From Lichenicola sp964247735 (GTDB taxonomy: Bacteria; Pseudomonadota; Alphaproteobacteria; Acetobacterales; Acetobacteraceae): 64,000 nt of DNA. The stretch spans positions 97,710-161,709 of the forward strand of contig CAXTVS010000002.1 of the NCBI GenBank assembly GCA_964247735.1, given 5' to 3'. Position 1 is the stretch's first letter. Every line of letters begins with the position of its first letter. A program made the position numbers and the translations under genes. Shown here one piece after another: positions 52,509 through 63,537 of the stretch. The notes beneath the pieces are model-generated. The model ran no database searches, was not told the origin of the DNA, and saw nothing but the letters and a program-made list of their open reading frames with translations.

Positions 52509-54000
52509 CGATGTCTCCCGCGGTCGCGTGCCGCATGACGTCGTTCGGGTTGATCTCGTGGGCGTCCAGGGTGCGGACGATGCGGCCCTCGCGGAACACC
52601 GCGACGCGGTCGCTCATGCCGACGATCTCGGGCAGCTCGGAGGAGACCATGACGATGGCGTAGCCGCGCTCGGTGAGCTGGCGCATCAGGGTGTAGATCT
52701 CGGCCTTGGCGCCGACGTCGATGCCGCGTGTCGGCTCGTCGAAGAACAGGATCTTGCAGTGGTGGTTGAGCCAGCGCGCCAGCACCACCTTCTGCTGGTT
52801 GCCGCCCGACAGGGTCTCGACCGTGGTACCCTGGTTCGGCGCCTTGACGCCGACGCTCTTCATCATGGCGTCGGTGGTGGTGCGCTCGGATGCGAAGTCG
52901 AGGAACGCGCCCAGCTGGCGGTACTTGCCCAGGTTGTTGATCGAGATGTTGTCGCGGATGCTGAAGCTGGTGATCAGCCCCTCGACCTTGCGGCTCTCCG
53001 GCAGGATGCCAAGGCCGCTGGCCAGGGCCGCTGCCGGATCGGAGAGCCGCACCGGCTCACCGTTGATGCGGACCGTCTTGCGGTAGGCCGGATCCGCACC
53101 CAGCACCGCCATGACGGTCTCGGTCCGCCCGGAGCCGACCAGCCCGGAGAAGCCCAGGATCTCGCCCTCGTGCAGCACGAAGGCGTTCACCGGGCCGCCG
53201 CGCTCGATCTGCAGCTCGACCTCCAGCACCGGCCTGCGGGTGCCGTGGAACTCCGGCTTGGGCGGGAAGGAGCGCTCCAGCCTGCGGCCGACCATCATCT
53301 GCACCAGCGCGTCCATGTCTGTGTCGGCCACCGGCGTCACGCCGATGAACTGGCCGTCGCGCAGCACGGTGATGCGGTCGCAGATCTCGAAGATCTCGTC
53401 CATGTGGTGCGAGATGAAGATCATCGCCACGCCCTGGGCCTTCAGCGCCCGCATGATGACGAACAGGTGCTCGGCATCGGCCGGCGTGAGCGTCGCGGTG
53501 GGCTCGTCGAGGATCAGGATGCGCGCGTCCAGCGCCAGCGCCTTGGCGATCTCGATGAACTGCTGCTGCGCCACGCTCAGCGTGCGCACCTCGGCCGACA
53601 GGTCGATGGACACGCCAAGCCGCTCGAACAGCGCCACCGCCTCCGCCCGCATGGAGGCGCTCTGCAGGATGCCGAAGCGTCGGCGCTCGCGTCCCAGGAA
53701 GATGTTCTCGACCGCGTTCAGGTACGGGATCAGCGAGAATTCCTGGAACACGATGCCGATGCCGGCCGCCACCGCGTCGTGGTAGTCGCCGAAGTGCCGC
53801 TCCTGCCCGTCGACGATGATGTGGCCCTCGTCCGGCCGGTAGATGCCTGACAGGATCTTCATCAGCGTCGACTTGCCGGCGCCGTTCTCACCCAGCAGCG
53901 CATGGATCTCCCCGGCGCGGACCGACAGGTCGATCCCGGAGAGCGCCTTCACGCCGGGAAAGCCCTTGCTGATTCCCCGAAGCTCCAGGATCGTGTCCAT
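52495..54000 (-). CDS. RbsA-like sugar ABC transporter ATPase (two domains)
   Basis: A 501-residue fused double ATPase. Domain 1 has Walker A GENGAGKST near residue 37, signature LSVAQQQ and Walker B ILILDEPTATLT. Domain 2 has the usual degenerate Walker A GLVGSGRTE near residue 280, with LSGGNQQKVVLARWL and ILFFDEPTRGIDVGAK. This is the standard RbsA/MglA architecture in which both halves associate with a permease dimer. It lies 20 bp after the binding-protein gene and overlaps the permease gene. Confidence 0.92.
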   Translation of the reverse strand: MDTILELRGISKGFPGVKALSGIDLSVRAGEIHALLGENGAGKSTLMKILSGIYRPDEGHIIVDGQERHFGDYHDAVAAGIGIVFQEFSLIPYLNAVENIFLGRERRRFGILQSASMRAEAVALFERLGVSIDLSAEVRTLSVAQQQFIEIAKALALDARILILDEPTATLTPADAEHLFVIMRALKAQGVAMIFISHHMDEIFEICDRITVLRDGQFIGVTPVADTDMDALVQMMVGRRLERSFPPKPEFHGTRRPVLEVELQIERGGPVNAFVLHEGEILGFSGLVGSGRTETVMAVLGADPAYRKTVRINGEPVRLSDPAAALASGLGILPESRKVEGLITSFSIRDNISINNLGKYRQLGAFLDFASERTTTDAMMKSVGVKAPNQGTTVETLSGGNQQKVVLARWLNHHCKILFFDEPTRGIDVGAKAEIYTLMRQLTERGYAIVMVSSELPEIVGMSDRVAVFREGRIVRTLDAHEINPNDVMRHATAGDIDELV

Positions 54001-54020
54001 GCGCCCTGACCTATGCTACT

Positions 54021-54938
54021 TTACCAATGAAACGTCTTCGCCGCCTCGGCGTCGACCTGCTTCACGTCGATCGGCACCAGCTTCGGCACGGTGTTAGTAG
54101 CACCCCAGTAGTCGGCCAGTGCAAGCCCGAGACCGATGCGCACCATGTCGCCGGGAAACTGGGCCGAGGTCTCGATGAACTTCGAGCCCGGCTTGGCGAT
54201 CGCCGCGACCGCTTCCGGCGCGCCGTCGACCGAGGTCAGCTTGATGTCCTTGCCCGACGAGTTGATCGCCGACAGCACGCCCATGGAGCCGCCGTCGTTG
54301 ACGCTGAAGATGCCCTTCAGGTCCGGATGCGCCTGGATCATGTTCTCGGTGACGCTGAGCGCCACGTCGCGCTCCTGCTTGCCGTTCTGGGTGTCGACGA
54401 TCTTGATGTTGGGGAACTTGGACAGCCCCGCCTTGCAGCCGCGGATGCGCTCCAGGATCGGCACCACCGCGATGCCGTCGAGCAGCGCCACACTGCCACT
54501 TCCGTTGATCGCGTTGGCGAGGTAGGTGCAGGCCATCACGCCGGCATCGTAGTTCTTGGAGCCGACGAACGCGTCCACCGGGCCGTTGGCGTTGGCATCC
54601 ACCGCGACCACGATCACGCCGGCCTTGTGCGCCTCGGTCACCGCCGACGCGATGCCGGCGGAGTCGGTCGGGTTCACCAGCAGGATGTTGATGTGCTGCT
54701 GCAGCATGTCCTCGACGTCGCTGATCTGCTTGGTCACGTCGTGGTGCGCGTCGGTGACCACCACCGTGGCGCCGATGGAGGCGGCGGCCTCGCGCAGCGC
54801 CTTCTGCATGGTCACGAAGTACGGGTTGTTCAGTTCCTGGAACGTCATGCCGATCTTGATCGGCGCGGCCTGCGCGCCGGTGGCGGCAAAGGCGGCCGCC
54901 GCGACGGTTCCGAGAATGATGGACTTGAGCTTGGGCAT
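54021..54938 (-). CDS. RbsB-like sugar/polyol substrate-binding protein
   Basis: A 305-residue periplasmic protein. The signal peptide MPKLKSIILGTVAAAAFAAT is cleaved near AQA. The mature type I binding fold shows KIGMTFQELNNPYFVTMQKA, VEDMLQQHINILLVNPTDSA, VDANANGPVDAFVGSKNYDA and IFSVNDGGSMGVLSAINSSG. It is of the ribose/polyol-binding class; the ligand is inferred from the dehydrogenase and kinase downstream. The ATG at 54938 is preceded by GAGGGAG, and a TTG just before it is less likely. Confidence 0.9.
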   Translation of the reverse strand: MPKLKSIILGTVAAAAFAATGAQAAPIKIGMTFQELNNPYFVTMQKALREAAASIGATVVVTDAHHDVTKQISDVEDMLQQHINILLVNPTDSAGIASAVTEAHKAGVIVVAVDANANGPVDAFVGSKNYDAGVMACTYLANAINGSGSVALLDGIAVVPILERIRGCKAGLSKFPNIKIVDTQNGKQERDVALSVTENMIQAHPDLKGIFSVNDGGSMGVLSAINSSGKDIKLTSVDGAPEAVAAIAKPGSKFIETSAQFPGDMVRIGLGLALADYWGATNTVPKLVPIDVKQVDAEAAKTFHW

Positions 54939-54965
54939 CAAAAACTCCCTCTGGGTTTCGTTCTT

Positions 54966-55877
54966 CTACGACCAGGACATCGGCCGGCTGGACGATACCT
55001 GTGCCTCGGCGATCCCGCTGCGGTGGCGACGCCGGAATTCCGACGGCGACATCCCACGGTAGCTGCGGAACTGCCGGTTGAAGTTGGACAGGTTGTTGAA
55101 CCCGACACCGAAGCAGATGTCGGCGACGTGCGCGTCGTCCGCGATCAGCATCTCGCACGCCTTGTTCAGGCGGATGCCGTGCAGGTAGCGCACGAAGCTG
55201 GTTCCGGTCTTGCGCTTGAACGCCTTGGAGAAGGTGCTCGGGCTGTAGCCGCTCAGCGCGGCCAGATCGGTCTCGCGGAAGTCCGAGGCGGGGTTGGCGG
55301 CGATCTGCGCCAGCACGTGGTTGAGCGGCTGGCTCAGGTAGACGTCGGGCGTCGTCCGGTAGCCGAGCCCCGCCAGCGGCCTGGGCGCCGGCGCGTCCTG
55401 GATCAGCGACAGCAGGGCGAAGAACAGCCCGATCCGGGTCGGCCCGGTGGTTGCCAGCATGCTGCGCATGATCGGACGCACCGCGGCGCCGGTGTCGGCG
55501 GAAAACTCCAGGCCGCGGCTGGCGGAGTCGAGCAGCCGGCGCAGGAAGGCAAGCTCGGGGAACAGCCCCATGGCGCTGGCGGCAAAGGCCCCGGTGAACT
55601 GCAGCACCAGGCAGCGCTCGGCGATGGTGGTGTCGGGCGGAACGTCGCTCAGCCAGTTGTGCGGGACGTTCGGTCCGACCAGGACGAGGTTGTCCGGCTC
55701 GAACCGGCCCATGTAGTCGCCGACGAAGCTGCGCCCGCTCGTGGTGGTGATCAGGTGCAGCTCGTACTCGGGATGGAAGTGCCAGCGCACGGTCGGATAG
55801 GGCAACCCGTGCGACCAGATCTTGAGGCAGGAGTCTGCCCCGACGTTCACCAACTCCAGGGCGGGCTGGACGTGCAT
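54966..55877 (-). CDS. AraC-family regulator of the polyol operon
   Basis: A 303-residue AraC protein. The N-terminal cupin sensor includes VRWHFHPEYELHLITTTSGR and LVGPNVPHNWLSD. The C-terminal helix-turn-helix pair includes FRETDLAALSGYSPSTFSKA and VADICFGVGFNNLSNFNRQF, then YRGMSPSEFRRRH. It resembles regulators placed in front of sugar ABC operons. Only 27 bp separate it from the binding-protein gene on the same strand, so it may be both first gene and activator of the unit. Confidence 0.87.
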   Translation of the reverse strand: MHVQPALELVNVGADSCLKIWSHGLPYPTVRWHFHPEYELHLITTTSGRSFVGDYMGRFEPDNLVLVGPNVPHNWLSDVPPDTTIAERCLVLQFTGAFAASAMGLFPELAFLRRLLDSASRGLEFSADTGAAVRPIMRSMLATTGPTRIGLFFALLSLIQDAPAPRPLAGLGYRTTPDVYLSQPLNHVLAQIAANPASDFRETDLAALSGYSPSTFSKAFKRKTGTSFVRYLHGIRLNKACEMLIADDAHVADICFGVGFNNLSNFNRQFRSYRGMSPSEFRRRHRSGIAEAQVSSSRPMSWS

Positions 55878-56158
55878 CGGCCAGTCTCAGCGTGCGACGG
55901 TCCAAGCACGGCAGGTGCCAAGCCCCCACCGGTCCGGACAAAGCCGGAGTCCCTGATCCTGCGGCATTGGTCGTCTCCCGCGCCGAGGCTTCGGACTGTC
56001 GAGCTTCGGCGTCATTCTCGTTGCCGCGAGACTAGGCGCTTCGCCGACGCGTGTTCTACTGCTTTCCGGCACGCGGACCGATACTTTTTTGCCGCTTCGA
56101 CTCGATTTCGGTCCTGCAATGGTGCCGCGGCCTCAGCCTTCCGGATCAGCGGCGGCGG
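55878..56158. other. 281-bp intergenic region, probable AraC-operon promoter
   Basis: An A+T-richer segment is visible around 56030-56110, including a run of six T, upstream of the minus-strand AraC gene. No clear operator or terminator hairpin was found. Confidence 0.4.
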
Positions 56159-57541
56159 TCACGATCGCCCCCGGCTTCCGGCGGTGGCCGCCCGGAGGGC
56201 GAGAGCGGCGACGCGGCGGCCGCGCGCCGGAAGCAGCAGCGCGGCGGCGGCCGAGACAAGGGCTGCGATGCCGAGCGCATGCAGCCCGGCGGTCGCGGTG
56301 CCGAACAGGTGGTCGGCCTCGGCACGAAGGTTGGGGGCGACGAAGCCGCCGAGGTTGCCGATCGCGTTGATCACCGCGAGGCCGCCGGCAGCCCCGGTGC
56401 CGGCGAAGTGGTCGGTGGGAAAGGTCCAGAAGATCGCCTGCGAGGCGATGATGCCCGACGCGGCCACGCACAGCGCCACGATCGCCACCAAGGGCCGGGA
56501 ATGCGCCGAGACCAGGATGCCCGCCACCACCATCAGCAGGCAGACCAGGAAGAACAGCCGCGGCCGGTTGGCGCGCGCCGCCAGCACCGGCCAGATCGCG
56601 GTGAACACGATCGCGCACAGCCATGGGATCGCCGAGACCAGGCTGACCAGGCCGCCGATCTTCACCCCGAGCAGCCTGCTCACCTGGTCGGGCAGGTAGA
56701 ACACCACGCCGTAGCTGCCGATCTGCATCAGGAAGTAGATCACCACGAACTGCAGCAGCCGCACGTCGCGCAGCGCCTGGGCGAAGGTGCCGGAGCCCTC
56801 CGCGTGCTTGTCGTCCGCCTCGCGGACCAGCACGACCGAGAGTGCTGCCTTCTCCTCCGCCGACAGCCAGGGCACCTCGGCCGGGCGGTCCGGCAGCACG
56901 AACAGGGTCAGCAAGCCGACCGCCGCCGCCAGCAGCCCCTCGACCAGGAACATCCACTGCCAGCCGGCCAGGCCCCACAGCCCGTCGAAGCCGAGCAGCA
57001 GGCCGGAGAACGGGGTGCCCAGGGTGAGCGCCAGCGGATAGCCGAAATAGAACATCCCCAGCACCCGGCCGCGATACTCGGGCGGGAACCAGTAGGTCAG
57101 GTACAGGATCACGCCGGGAAAGAACCCGGCCTCGGCCAGGCCCAGCAGCAGGCGCAGGGTCACGAACGACCAGTTGCCGGACACGAACATGGTGCAGGCG
57201 GCGACGATGCCCCAGGTGATCATGATCCGCCCGAGCCAGGTGCGGGCGCCGACGCGGTGCAGCACCAGGTTGCTCGGCACCTCGAACAGGGCGTAGCCGA
57301 TGAAGAAGATGCCGGCGCCGAGCGCGAACCACGCGTCGGAGATGCCCACCTGCGCATGCAGCGCCTGCTTGGCCACGCCGACGTTGGCGCGGTCGAGGAA
57401 GGCCAGCATGTACATCAGGATCAGGAACGGCATCAGCCGGCCGCGGGCCTTGCCGACGGCGCTTGCCAGCGCCCGGCCGCCCGGGGTCTCGGGCAGCAGC
57501 CCGGAGTCCAGCGGCGCCGTGATGCCGATGATGTCGGCCAT
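56159..57541 (-). CDS. MFS transporter, anion:cation symporter (ACS) type
   Basis: A 460-residue twelve-helix carrier. The N-terminal block MPFLILMYMLAFLDRANVGV and the helix 2 block YALFEVPSNLVLHRVGARTW, followed by LRLLLGLAEAGFFPGVILYL and YWFPPEYRGRVLGMFY, are typical of the ACS family that carries organic acids such as hexuronates, tartrate and sugar acids. The ATG at 57541 is preceded by AAGGGG. It follows the D-erythronate dehydrogenase-like gene by 67 bp on the same strand and probably imports its acid substrate. Confidence 0.87.
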   Translation of the reverse strand: MADIIGITAPLDSGLLPETPGGRALASAVGKARGRLMPFLILMYMLAFLDRANVGVAKQALHAQVGISDAWFALGAGIFFIGYALFEVPSNLVLHRVGARTWLGRIMITWGIVAACTMFVSGNWSFVTLRLLLGLAEAGFFPGVILYLTYWFPPEYRGRVLGMFYFGYPLALTLGTPFSGLLLGFDGLWGLAGWQWMFLVEGLLAAAVGLLTLFVLPDRPAEVPWLSAEEKAALSVVLVREADDKHAEGSGTFAQALRDVRLLQFVVIYFLMQIGSYGVVFYLPDQVSRLLGVKIGGLVSLVSAIPWLCAIVFTAIWPVLAARANRPRLFFLVCLLMVVAGILVSAHSRPLVAIVALCVAASGIIASQAIFWTFPTDHFAGTGAAGGLAVINAIGNLGGFVAPNLRAEADHLFGTATAGLHALGIAALVSAAAALLLPARGRRVAALALRAATAGSRGRS

Positions 57542-57608
57542 GACGTTTCCCCTTGTCCTGCCCGTTGATCCGGGCGTTCGGTCGTTCGTCGTTCGGCGGC
57601 CGGCCGGC

Positions 57609-58595
57609 TCAGCCGATCCGGCCGCCCAACTCGTCGTCGACGTGCACGCGGATGATCTCGGCGAACGACGTCTCGGCGGCAAAGCCGAGCTCCAGCGCCC
57701 GCGCCGGATCGAAGGCGCGCGCCCAGCCCTGGACGATGCGCTCGATCGCCGGATCGGGCTCGCGCCGGATCAGCGCCACCGCCCGGTCGCCCGCCACCTC
57801 CCGCAGCGCCTCGATCTGCTCCGCCACCGTCGCCGACAGGCCGGGCATGGCGAGGCAGGGCCGCTCGCCGAGGCGGGCGAGGTCGAGGGCAGCGGCGTGC
57901 ATCAGGAAGCCCACCGCGGCGCGCGGGCTGGCGAACCAGTGCCGCAGCGTGTCCGGCACCGGCAGGATCGCCTCCTGTCCGGCCAGCGGCTCGCGGATGA
58001 TGCCGGAGAAGAACCCGGACGCCGCCCGGTTCGGCCGGCCCGGCCGCACGCAGATGGTCGGCAGGCGCAGCCCGATGCCTTGGAAGATGCCGCGCCGGCT
58101 GTAGTCCGCCAGCAGCAGCTCGCCGATCGCCTTCTGGGTGCCGTAGCTGGTCTGCGGCGTGAGCAGGTAGTCGTCGCCGATCACCTCGGGCATCGGGCCG
58201 CCGAACACCGCGTTGGAGGAGGCGAACACCACGCGCGGCCGCCAGTCGCCGCCCTGCCCTTCGAGCCGGATCGCATTGAACAGGGCGCGGGTGCCGTCCA
58301 GGTTGACGCGGTAGCCCTTCTCCAGGTCCGCTTCCGCCTCGCCGGACACGACCGCCGCCAGGTGGAACACCAGGTCGGGGCGCCGCGCCGCCAGCCCGGC
58401 CGCGGCACCCGGAACCGACAGGTCGAGGGCGAGGCAGTCGCACGCGCCCGGCCAGCCGGCCGGCGCCGTCGGCGCCACCACGTCGGCCAAGGTGAGCCGG
58501 TCCACCGTCCGGCCGCCCAGGCCGGTATCCCGCGCCAGCCGCTCGGCCAGCTTGCGGCCGATCATGCCGGCGGCGCCGAGGACGAGAATGTGCAT
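57609..58595 (-). CDS. denD: NAD-dependent epimerase/dehydratase, D-erythronate dehydrogenase-like
   Basis: A 328-residue extended SDR. NAD motif MHILVLGAAGMIGRKLAERL, FHLAAVVSGEAEADLEKGYR, catalytic Tyr-x3-Lys in TPQTSYGTQKAIGELLLADY and RLPTICVRPGRPNRAASGFF. From memory this block pattern is that of DenD, which oxidises D-erythronate to 2-keto-D-erythronate at the start of its degradation to dihydroxyacetone phosphate. Kinase, isomerase and decarboxylase partners (OtnK/OtnI/OtnC) are not in the window. It lies between a LacI gene and an MFS gene, all on the minus strand. Confidence 0.82.
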   Translation of the reverse strand: MHILVLGAAGMIGRKLAERLARDTGLGGRTVDRLTLADVVAPTAPAGWPGACDCLALDLSVPGAAAGLAARRPDLVFHLAAVVSGEAEADLEKGYRVNLDGTRALFNAIRLEGQGGDWRPRVVFASSNAVFGGPMPEVIGDDYLLTPQTSYGTQKAIGELLLADYSRRGIFQGIGLRLPTICVRPGRPNRAASGFFSGIIREPLAGQEAILPVPDTLRHWFASPRAAVGFLMHAAALDLARLGERPCLAMPGLSATVAEQIEALREVAGDRAVALIRREPDPAIERIVQGWARAFDPARALELGFAAETSFAEIIRVHVDDELGGRIG

Positions 58596-58679
58596 GGTGC
58601 CTATGCTCCTGGATCGCGGACCGGCAGGGCCCGCCTGATGCCCTGGTCGCGTTCTGGTTCGTGAACGGTGTTCATGAGT

Positions 58680-59711
58680 TCAGGTGCTTTCCCGTACCGC
58701 GAGCCGGCAGCCGACATCCACCCGCGCCGGCCCGGCGGGATGGCCCGCGACGCGCGCCAGCAGCTTGCGCGCGGCGATCTCGCCGATGTCGCGCCGCGGC
58801 GAGATGATGGTGGTCAGCGCCGGGCTGGTGAGGGCGCCGATGCCGAACCCGTTGAAGCCGGCGACGGCGATCCGCTTCGGCACGGCGATGCCTTCCCGCG
58901 CGGCGCACAGCAGCGCGCCCACCGCGAGGTCGTCGTTGGCGAAGAACAGGGCGTCGAGCTCCGGCGCCTGCCGCAGCACCGCGAGCAGCTCGCGGCCGCC
59001 GACCTCCGGGCTGGAGCTGTCGGGGTGCTCGAACGGCGGACGCCGTTCGAGCCCGGCCTCGGCCAGGGCGCGGTCGAGGCCGCGGTAGCGTTGCATGGCG
59101 CGGTAGTCCGCCTCCAGCCGGCCGCCGACGAAGCCGATCCGGCGGTAGCCGCGCTCGATCAGGTGGCGCCCCATCATGGCGCCGGCCTTGAGGTGCGACA
59201 GCCCGACGTTCATGTCGATCGGCCGCCCCGCCTCCATCACCTCTACCACCGGGCGGCCGCAGCCGCGCAGCAGCGCCACCGTGCGCTCGGCATGGCGCAG
59301 GCCGGCGACGATGATCCCGGCCGGCGACCAGCCGAGCAGGGTCGACACCAGCTCGGTCTCCCGGTCGAGGTCGTATTGGGTGTTGCCGAGCAGCAGCTGG
59401 TAGCCCTCGGCCTCCAGCACCGTCTGCACGCCCTGGATCACCTCGATGAACACCGCGTTGGACAGCGACGGCACGATCACCGGCACCACGCGGGTGTCCG
59501 CGGAGGCGAGCATGCCGGCGACGCGGTTCGGCACGTAGCCGAGCGCTGCCACCGCCTCCTCGATCTGCGCGCGGAGCGAGGGGGACACGCTGTTCGGCGT
59601 GTTGATCGCGCGCGAAACCGTGATCGGTGCCACGCCGGCGCGTTCGGCGACGTGCTTGAGGGTCACGGCACCGGGACGGACGCGGCGATGCAAGGCGTTC
59701 TGCTGACCCAT
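58680..59711 (-). CDS. LacI-family regulator of the DenD/ABC region
   Basis: A 343-residue LacI repressor. The helix-turn-helix TLKHVAERAGVAPITVSRAI and hinge VAALGYVPNRVAGMLA precede the effector core (VVPVIVPSLSNAVFIEVIQG, PAGIIVAGLRHAERTVALLR, AVAGFNGFGIGALTSPALTT). It resembles the GntR/GalR type. The ATG at 59711 with AGGAT upstream is chosen over a longer frame to 59816. It diverges from the unit D importer operon, and a palindrome lies in the 182-bp shared region. It may control both that importer and the denD-MFS genes downstream. Confidence 0.87.
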   Translation of the reverse strand: MGQQNALHRRVRPGAVTLKHVAERAGVAPITVSRAINTPNSVSPSLRAQIEEAVAALGYVPNRVAGMLASADTRVVPVIVPSLSNAVFIEVIQGVQTVLEAEGYQLLLGNTQYDLDRETELVSTLLGWSPAGIIVAGLRHAERTVALLRGCGRPVVEVMEAGRPIDMNVGLSHLKAGAMMGRHLIERGYRRIGFVGGRLEADYRAMQRYRGLDRALAEAGLERRPPFEHPDSSSPEVGGRELLAVLRQAPELDALFFANDDLAVGALLCAAREGIAVPKRIAVAGFNGFGIGALTSPALTTIISPRRDIGEIAARKLLARVAGHPAGPARVDVGCRLAVREST

Positions 59712-59775
59712 CGAGCCGCATCCTAGTCGCGGGCGGCGCCGGCCGCCACCGCCTCGCACGAGGAGCCGAAACATG

Positions 59776-59791
59776 ATGGTTGCGCTACCAT
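59776..59791. promoter_or_regulatory. LacI-type operator palindrome
   Basis: ATGGTTGCGCTACCAT: a 16-bp palindrome with arms ATGGT/ACCAT, central GCGC and one mismatched pair. It lies 65 bp from the lacI start and 103 bp from the ATPase start. The symmetry and the CpG centre are those of LacI/GalR operators. Confidence 0.65.
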
Positions 59792-59893
59792 GATCGGGCG
59801 CATAAGGTCGGTCCAAATGCCAGCCACCGGTGCCGCGCGAGGTGCGGTGGCGAGAAGCGTGAAGAACACAGGGATGTCCAGGAGCATGGAGCG

Positions 59894-61452
<1,559 letters not shown>

Positions 61453-61456
<4 letters not shown>

Positions 61457-62463
61457 GCGCGCCGGCGATGCAGGCGGCCGTCCCGCTGCCCGCGCGGCCG
61501 CGATCGGCCAGGGGCAGCACCCGGCTGCGTCGCGACCTGCGCGAGATCGCCCTGGTCGCGGTCACGGTCGCCACCGTGCTTCTGGTCGGCGCCTTCCATC
61601 CCGACTTCATGTCGCTGCAGAACCTGCGCTTCATGCTGCTGGGCTGCGTGGTGCTGTCTCTGCTGTCCCTGGGCCAGACGGTGGTGATCGCGACGCGCGG
61701 CATCGACCTGTCCGTGGCGCCGGTGCTGGGCCTGAGCGCCATGGTGACCGGGCTGATGGCGCAGACCGGCGGGCTGCCGCTCTGGGGCGCGTTCGCGATC
61801 GCGCTCGCGATCGGGCTGGTGCTGGGCACGCTGAACGGCCTGCTGGTGGCAAAGCTCGCGATCCCGCCGATCATCACCACGCTCGGCACCTACAGCCTGT
61901 ACAGCGGGCTGATCTTCCTGTACTCGAACGGCACCCAGGTGGACTCCGTGCCGCACGCCTACGCGATCCTCGGCAACGGCGTGATCGCGGGCGTGCTGCC
62001 GGTGCCGATCCCGGTGCTGGTGCTGGGCGTGGTGCTGCTGCTGATGTGGTTCACGATCGGCCACACCCGGTTCGGCCGCGCGGTGCTGGCGATCGGCAAC
62101 AACCAGACGGCGGCGTACAACGCCGGCATCCCGGTCACGATCACCCAGGTCGGCGCCTACACCATCTCCGGCGTGCTGGCGGCGCTGGCCGGGCTGATGT
62201 TCCTGTCCTACACCGGCTCGGCCACGGTGACGACCGGCACCGGCGACCACATGGAGCTGCAATCCATCGCGGTGGCGCTGATCGGCGGCACCGCGATCGC
62301 AGGCGGGCGCGGCAACGCGCTCGGCACCGTGCTGGGCTCCCTGTTCCTGAGCGTGATCCTGACCGCGCTGGTGTTCGTGCACGTGCCGCCGATCTGGTAC
62401 TCCGCCGGCGAGGGGGTGATGATCCTGCTCGCCGTCACCGCCGGCAGCGGGACGCGCCGATGA
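61453..62463 (+). CDS. sugar ABC transporter permease 1
   Basis: A 336-residue membrane protein with about ten helices. Family blocks are TRGIDLSVAPVLGLSAMVTG, LGTLNGLLVAKLAIPPIITT, GNNQTAAYNAGIPVTITQVG (ATPase-contact loop) and AVALIGGTAIAGGRGNALGT. The GTG at 61453 overlaps the ATPase stop (GTGA). It should pair with the second permease as a heterodimer, as in RhaPQ or LsrCD. Confidence 0.88.
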
Positions 62464-63500
62464 GCGGCGGCCGCAACGACGTGACCGCACGCCGCGGCGT
62501 CACGCGCCGGCTGCCGCTCGGCAACTGGGAGCGATCCCTGCTGGTGCTGCTGGTGCTGCTGACCGCGGTCCTGGTCGCCGCGGTGCCCGGGTTCTATTCC
62601 GGCTTCGGCGACTTCCTCGGCCTGTTCGAGAACTTCCTGCCGTTCGGCCTGGTGGCGCTGGGCCTGACCACCGTGATCCTGACCGGCGGCATCGACCTGT
62701 CGGTCGGCACCACCGCCAGCCTGGCCGCCATCGTGATGGCGGAGCTGTGGACCGGCCTGCACCTGTCGATCTGGATCGCGGCCCGGCTCGGCGTGCTGTC
62801 CGGCGCGCTGCTCGGCCTGGTGAACGGGCTGATCATCACCCGGCTGCGCACCGAGCCGCTGATCGCCACGCTCGCCACCAGCTTCATCTACGGCAGCATC
62901 GCCACCGCGCTCGCCGGCGACAACCCGCCCTCCGGGTTCCCCGACAGCTTCAACCGGCTCGGCACCGGCGCCATCGGCGGCATCCTGCCCTACCAGATCG
63001 TGCTGTTCGGCGTCCTCGCCGCGTTCTTCTCCCTGCTGGTCTCGCGCTCGGCGTTCGGCCGCAAGGTGGTGACCATCGGCTACAACACCGAGGCCGCGCG
63101 CTACGCCGGCATCCGCGTCGACCGGGTCGTCACCCTGTCCTACGTGATCAGCGGCACCACCGCAGCACTCGCCGGGATCGTGCTCGCCGCCTACTACAGC
63201 GCGGTCAGGCCGGACATGGGCAGCATCCTGCTGCTGAGCACCATCACCACGGTGGTGCTGGGCGGGGTCAGCATCTTCGGCGGCGACGGCAGCATTGCCG
63301 GCGTGGTGATCGCGGTGCTGCTGCTCGGCATGCTGCGGCAGGGCATGCTGATCGCCGGGTTCTCCGACATGGTGACCACCATGGTGACCGGCGCGATCCT
63401 GCTCGGCGCGATCGCGCTGAAGAACCTGTTCGCCGGCCGGGGTACCGGCCTGGCAGCGCTGCTGCGGCGGCTGCGCATCCGCCCGGTCGCGACGACCTGA
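62460..63500 (+). CDS. sugar ABC transporter permease 2
   Basis: A 346-residue membrane protein, paralogous to the preceding permease: TGGIDLSVGTTASLAAIVMA, GYNTEAARYAGIRVDRVVTL and VVLGGVSIFGGDGSIAGVVI. In the last block GGDGS replaces the usual GGRGS. The ATG overlaps the stop of permease 1 (ATGA). The binding-protein gene follows after 37 bp. Confidence 0.88.
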   Translation: MSGGRNDVTARRGVTRRLPLGNWERSLLVLLVLLTAVLVAAVPGFYSGFGDFLGLFENFLPFGLVALGLTTVILTGGIDLSVGTTASLAAIVMAELWTGLHLSIWIAARLGVLSGALLGLVNGLIITRLRTEPLIATLATSFIYGSIATALAGDNPPSGFPDSFNRLGTGAIGGILPYQIVLFGVLAAFFSLLVSRSAFGRKVVTIGYNTEAARYAGIRVDRVVTLSYVISGTTAALAGIVLAAYYSAVRPDMGSILLLSTITTVVLGGVSIFGGDGSIAGVVIAVLLLGMLRQGMLIAGFSDMVTTMVTGAILLGAIALKNLFAGRGTGLAALLRRLRIRPVATT

Positions 63501-63537
63501 GCCTGCAAGAAACCATCCAAAGGAAACGGACCCTTCC

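Noticed and set aside
54027..56699. An 890-residue plus-strand frame over the RbsB-like and AraC genes
   Set aside because: It is a shadow of two well-supported minus-strand genes; no family pattern.
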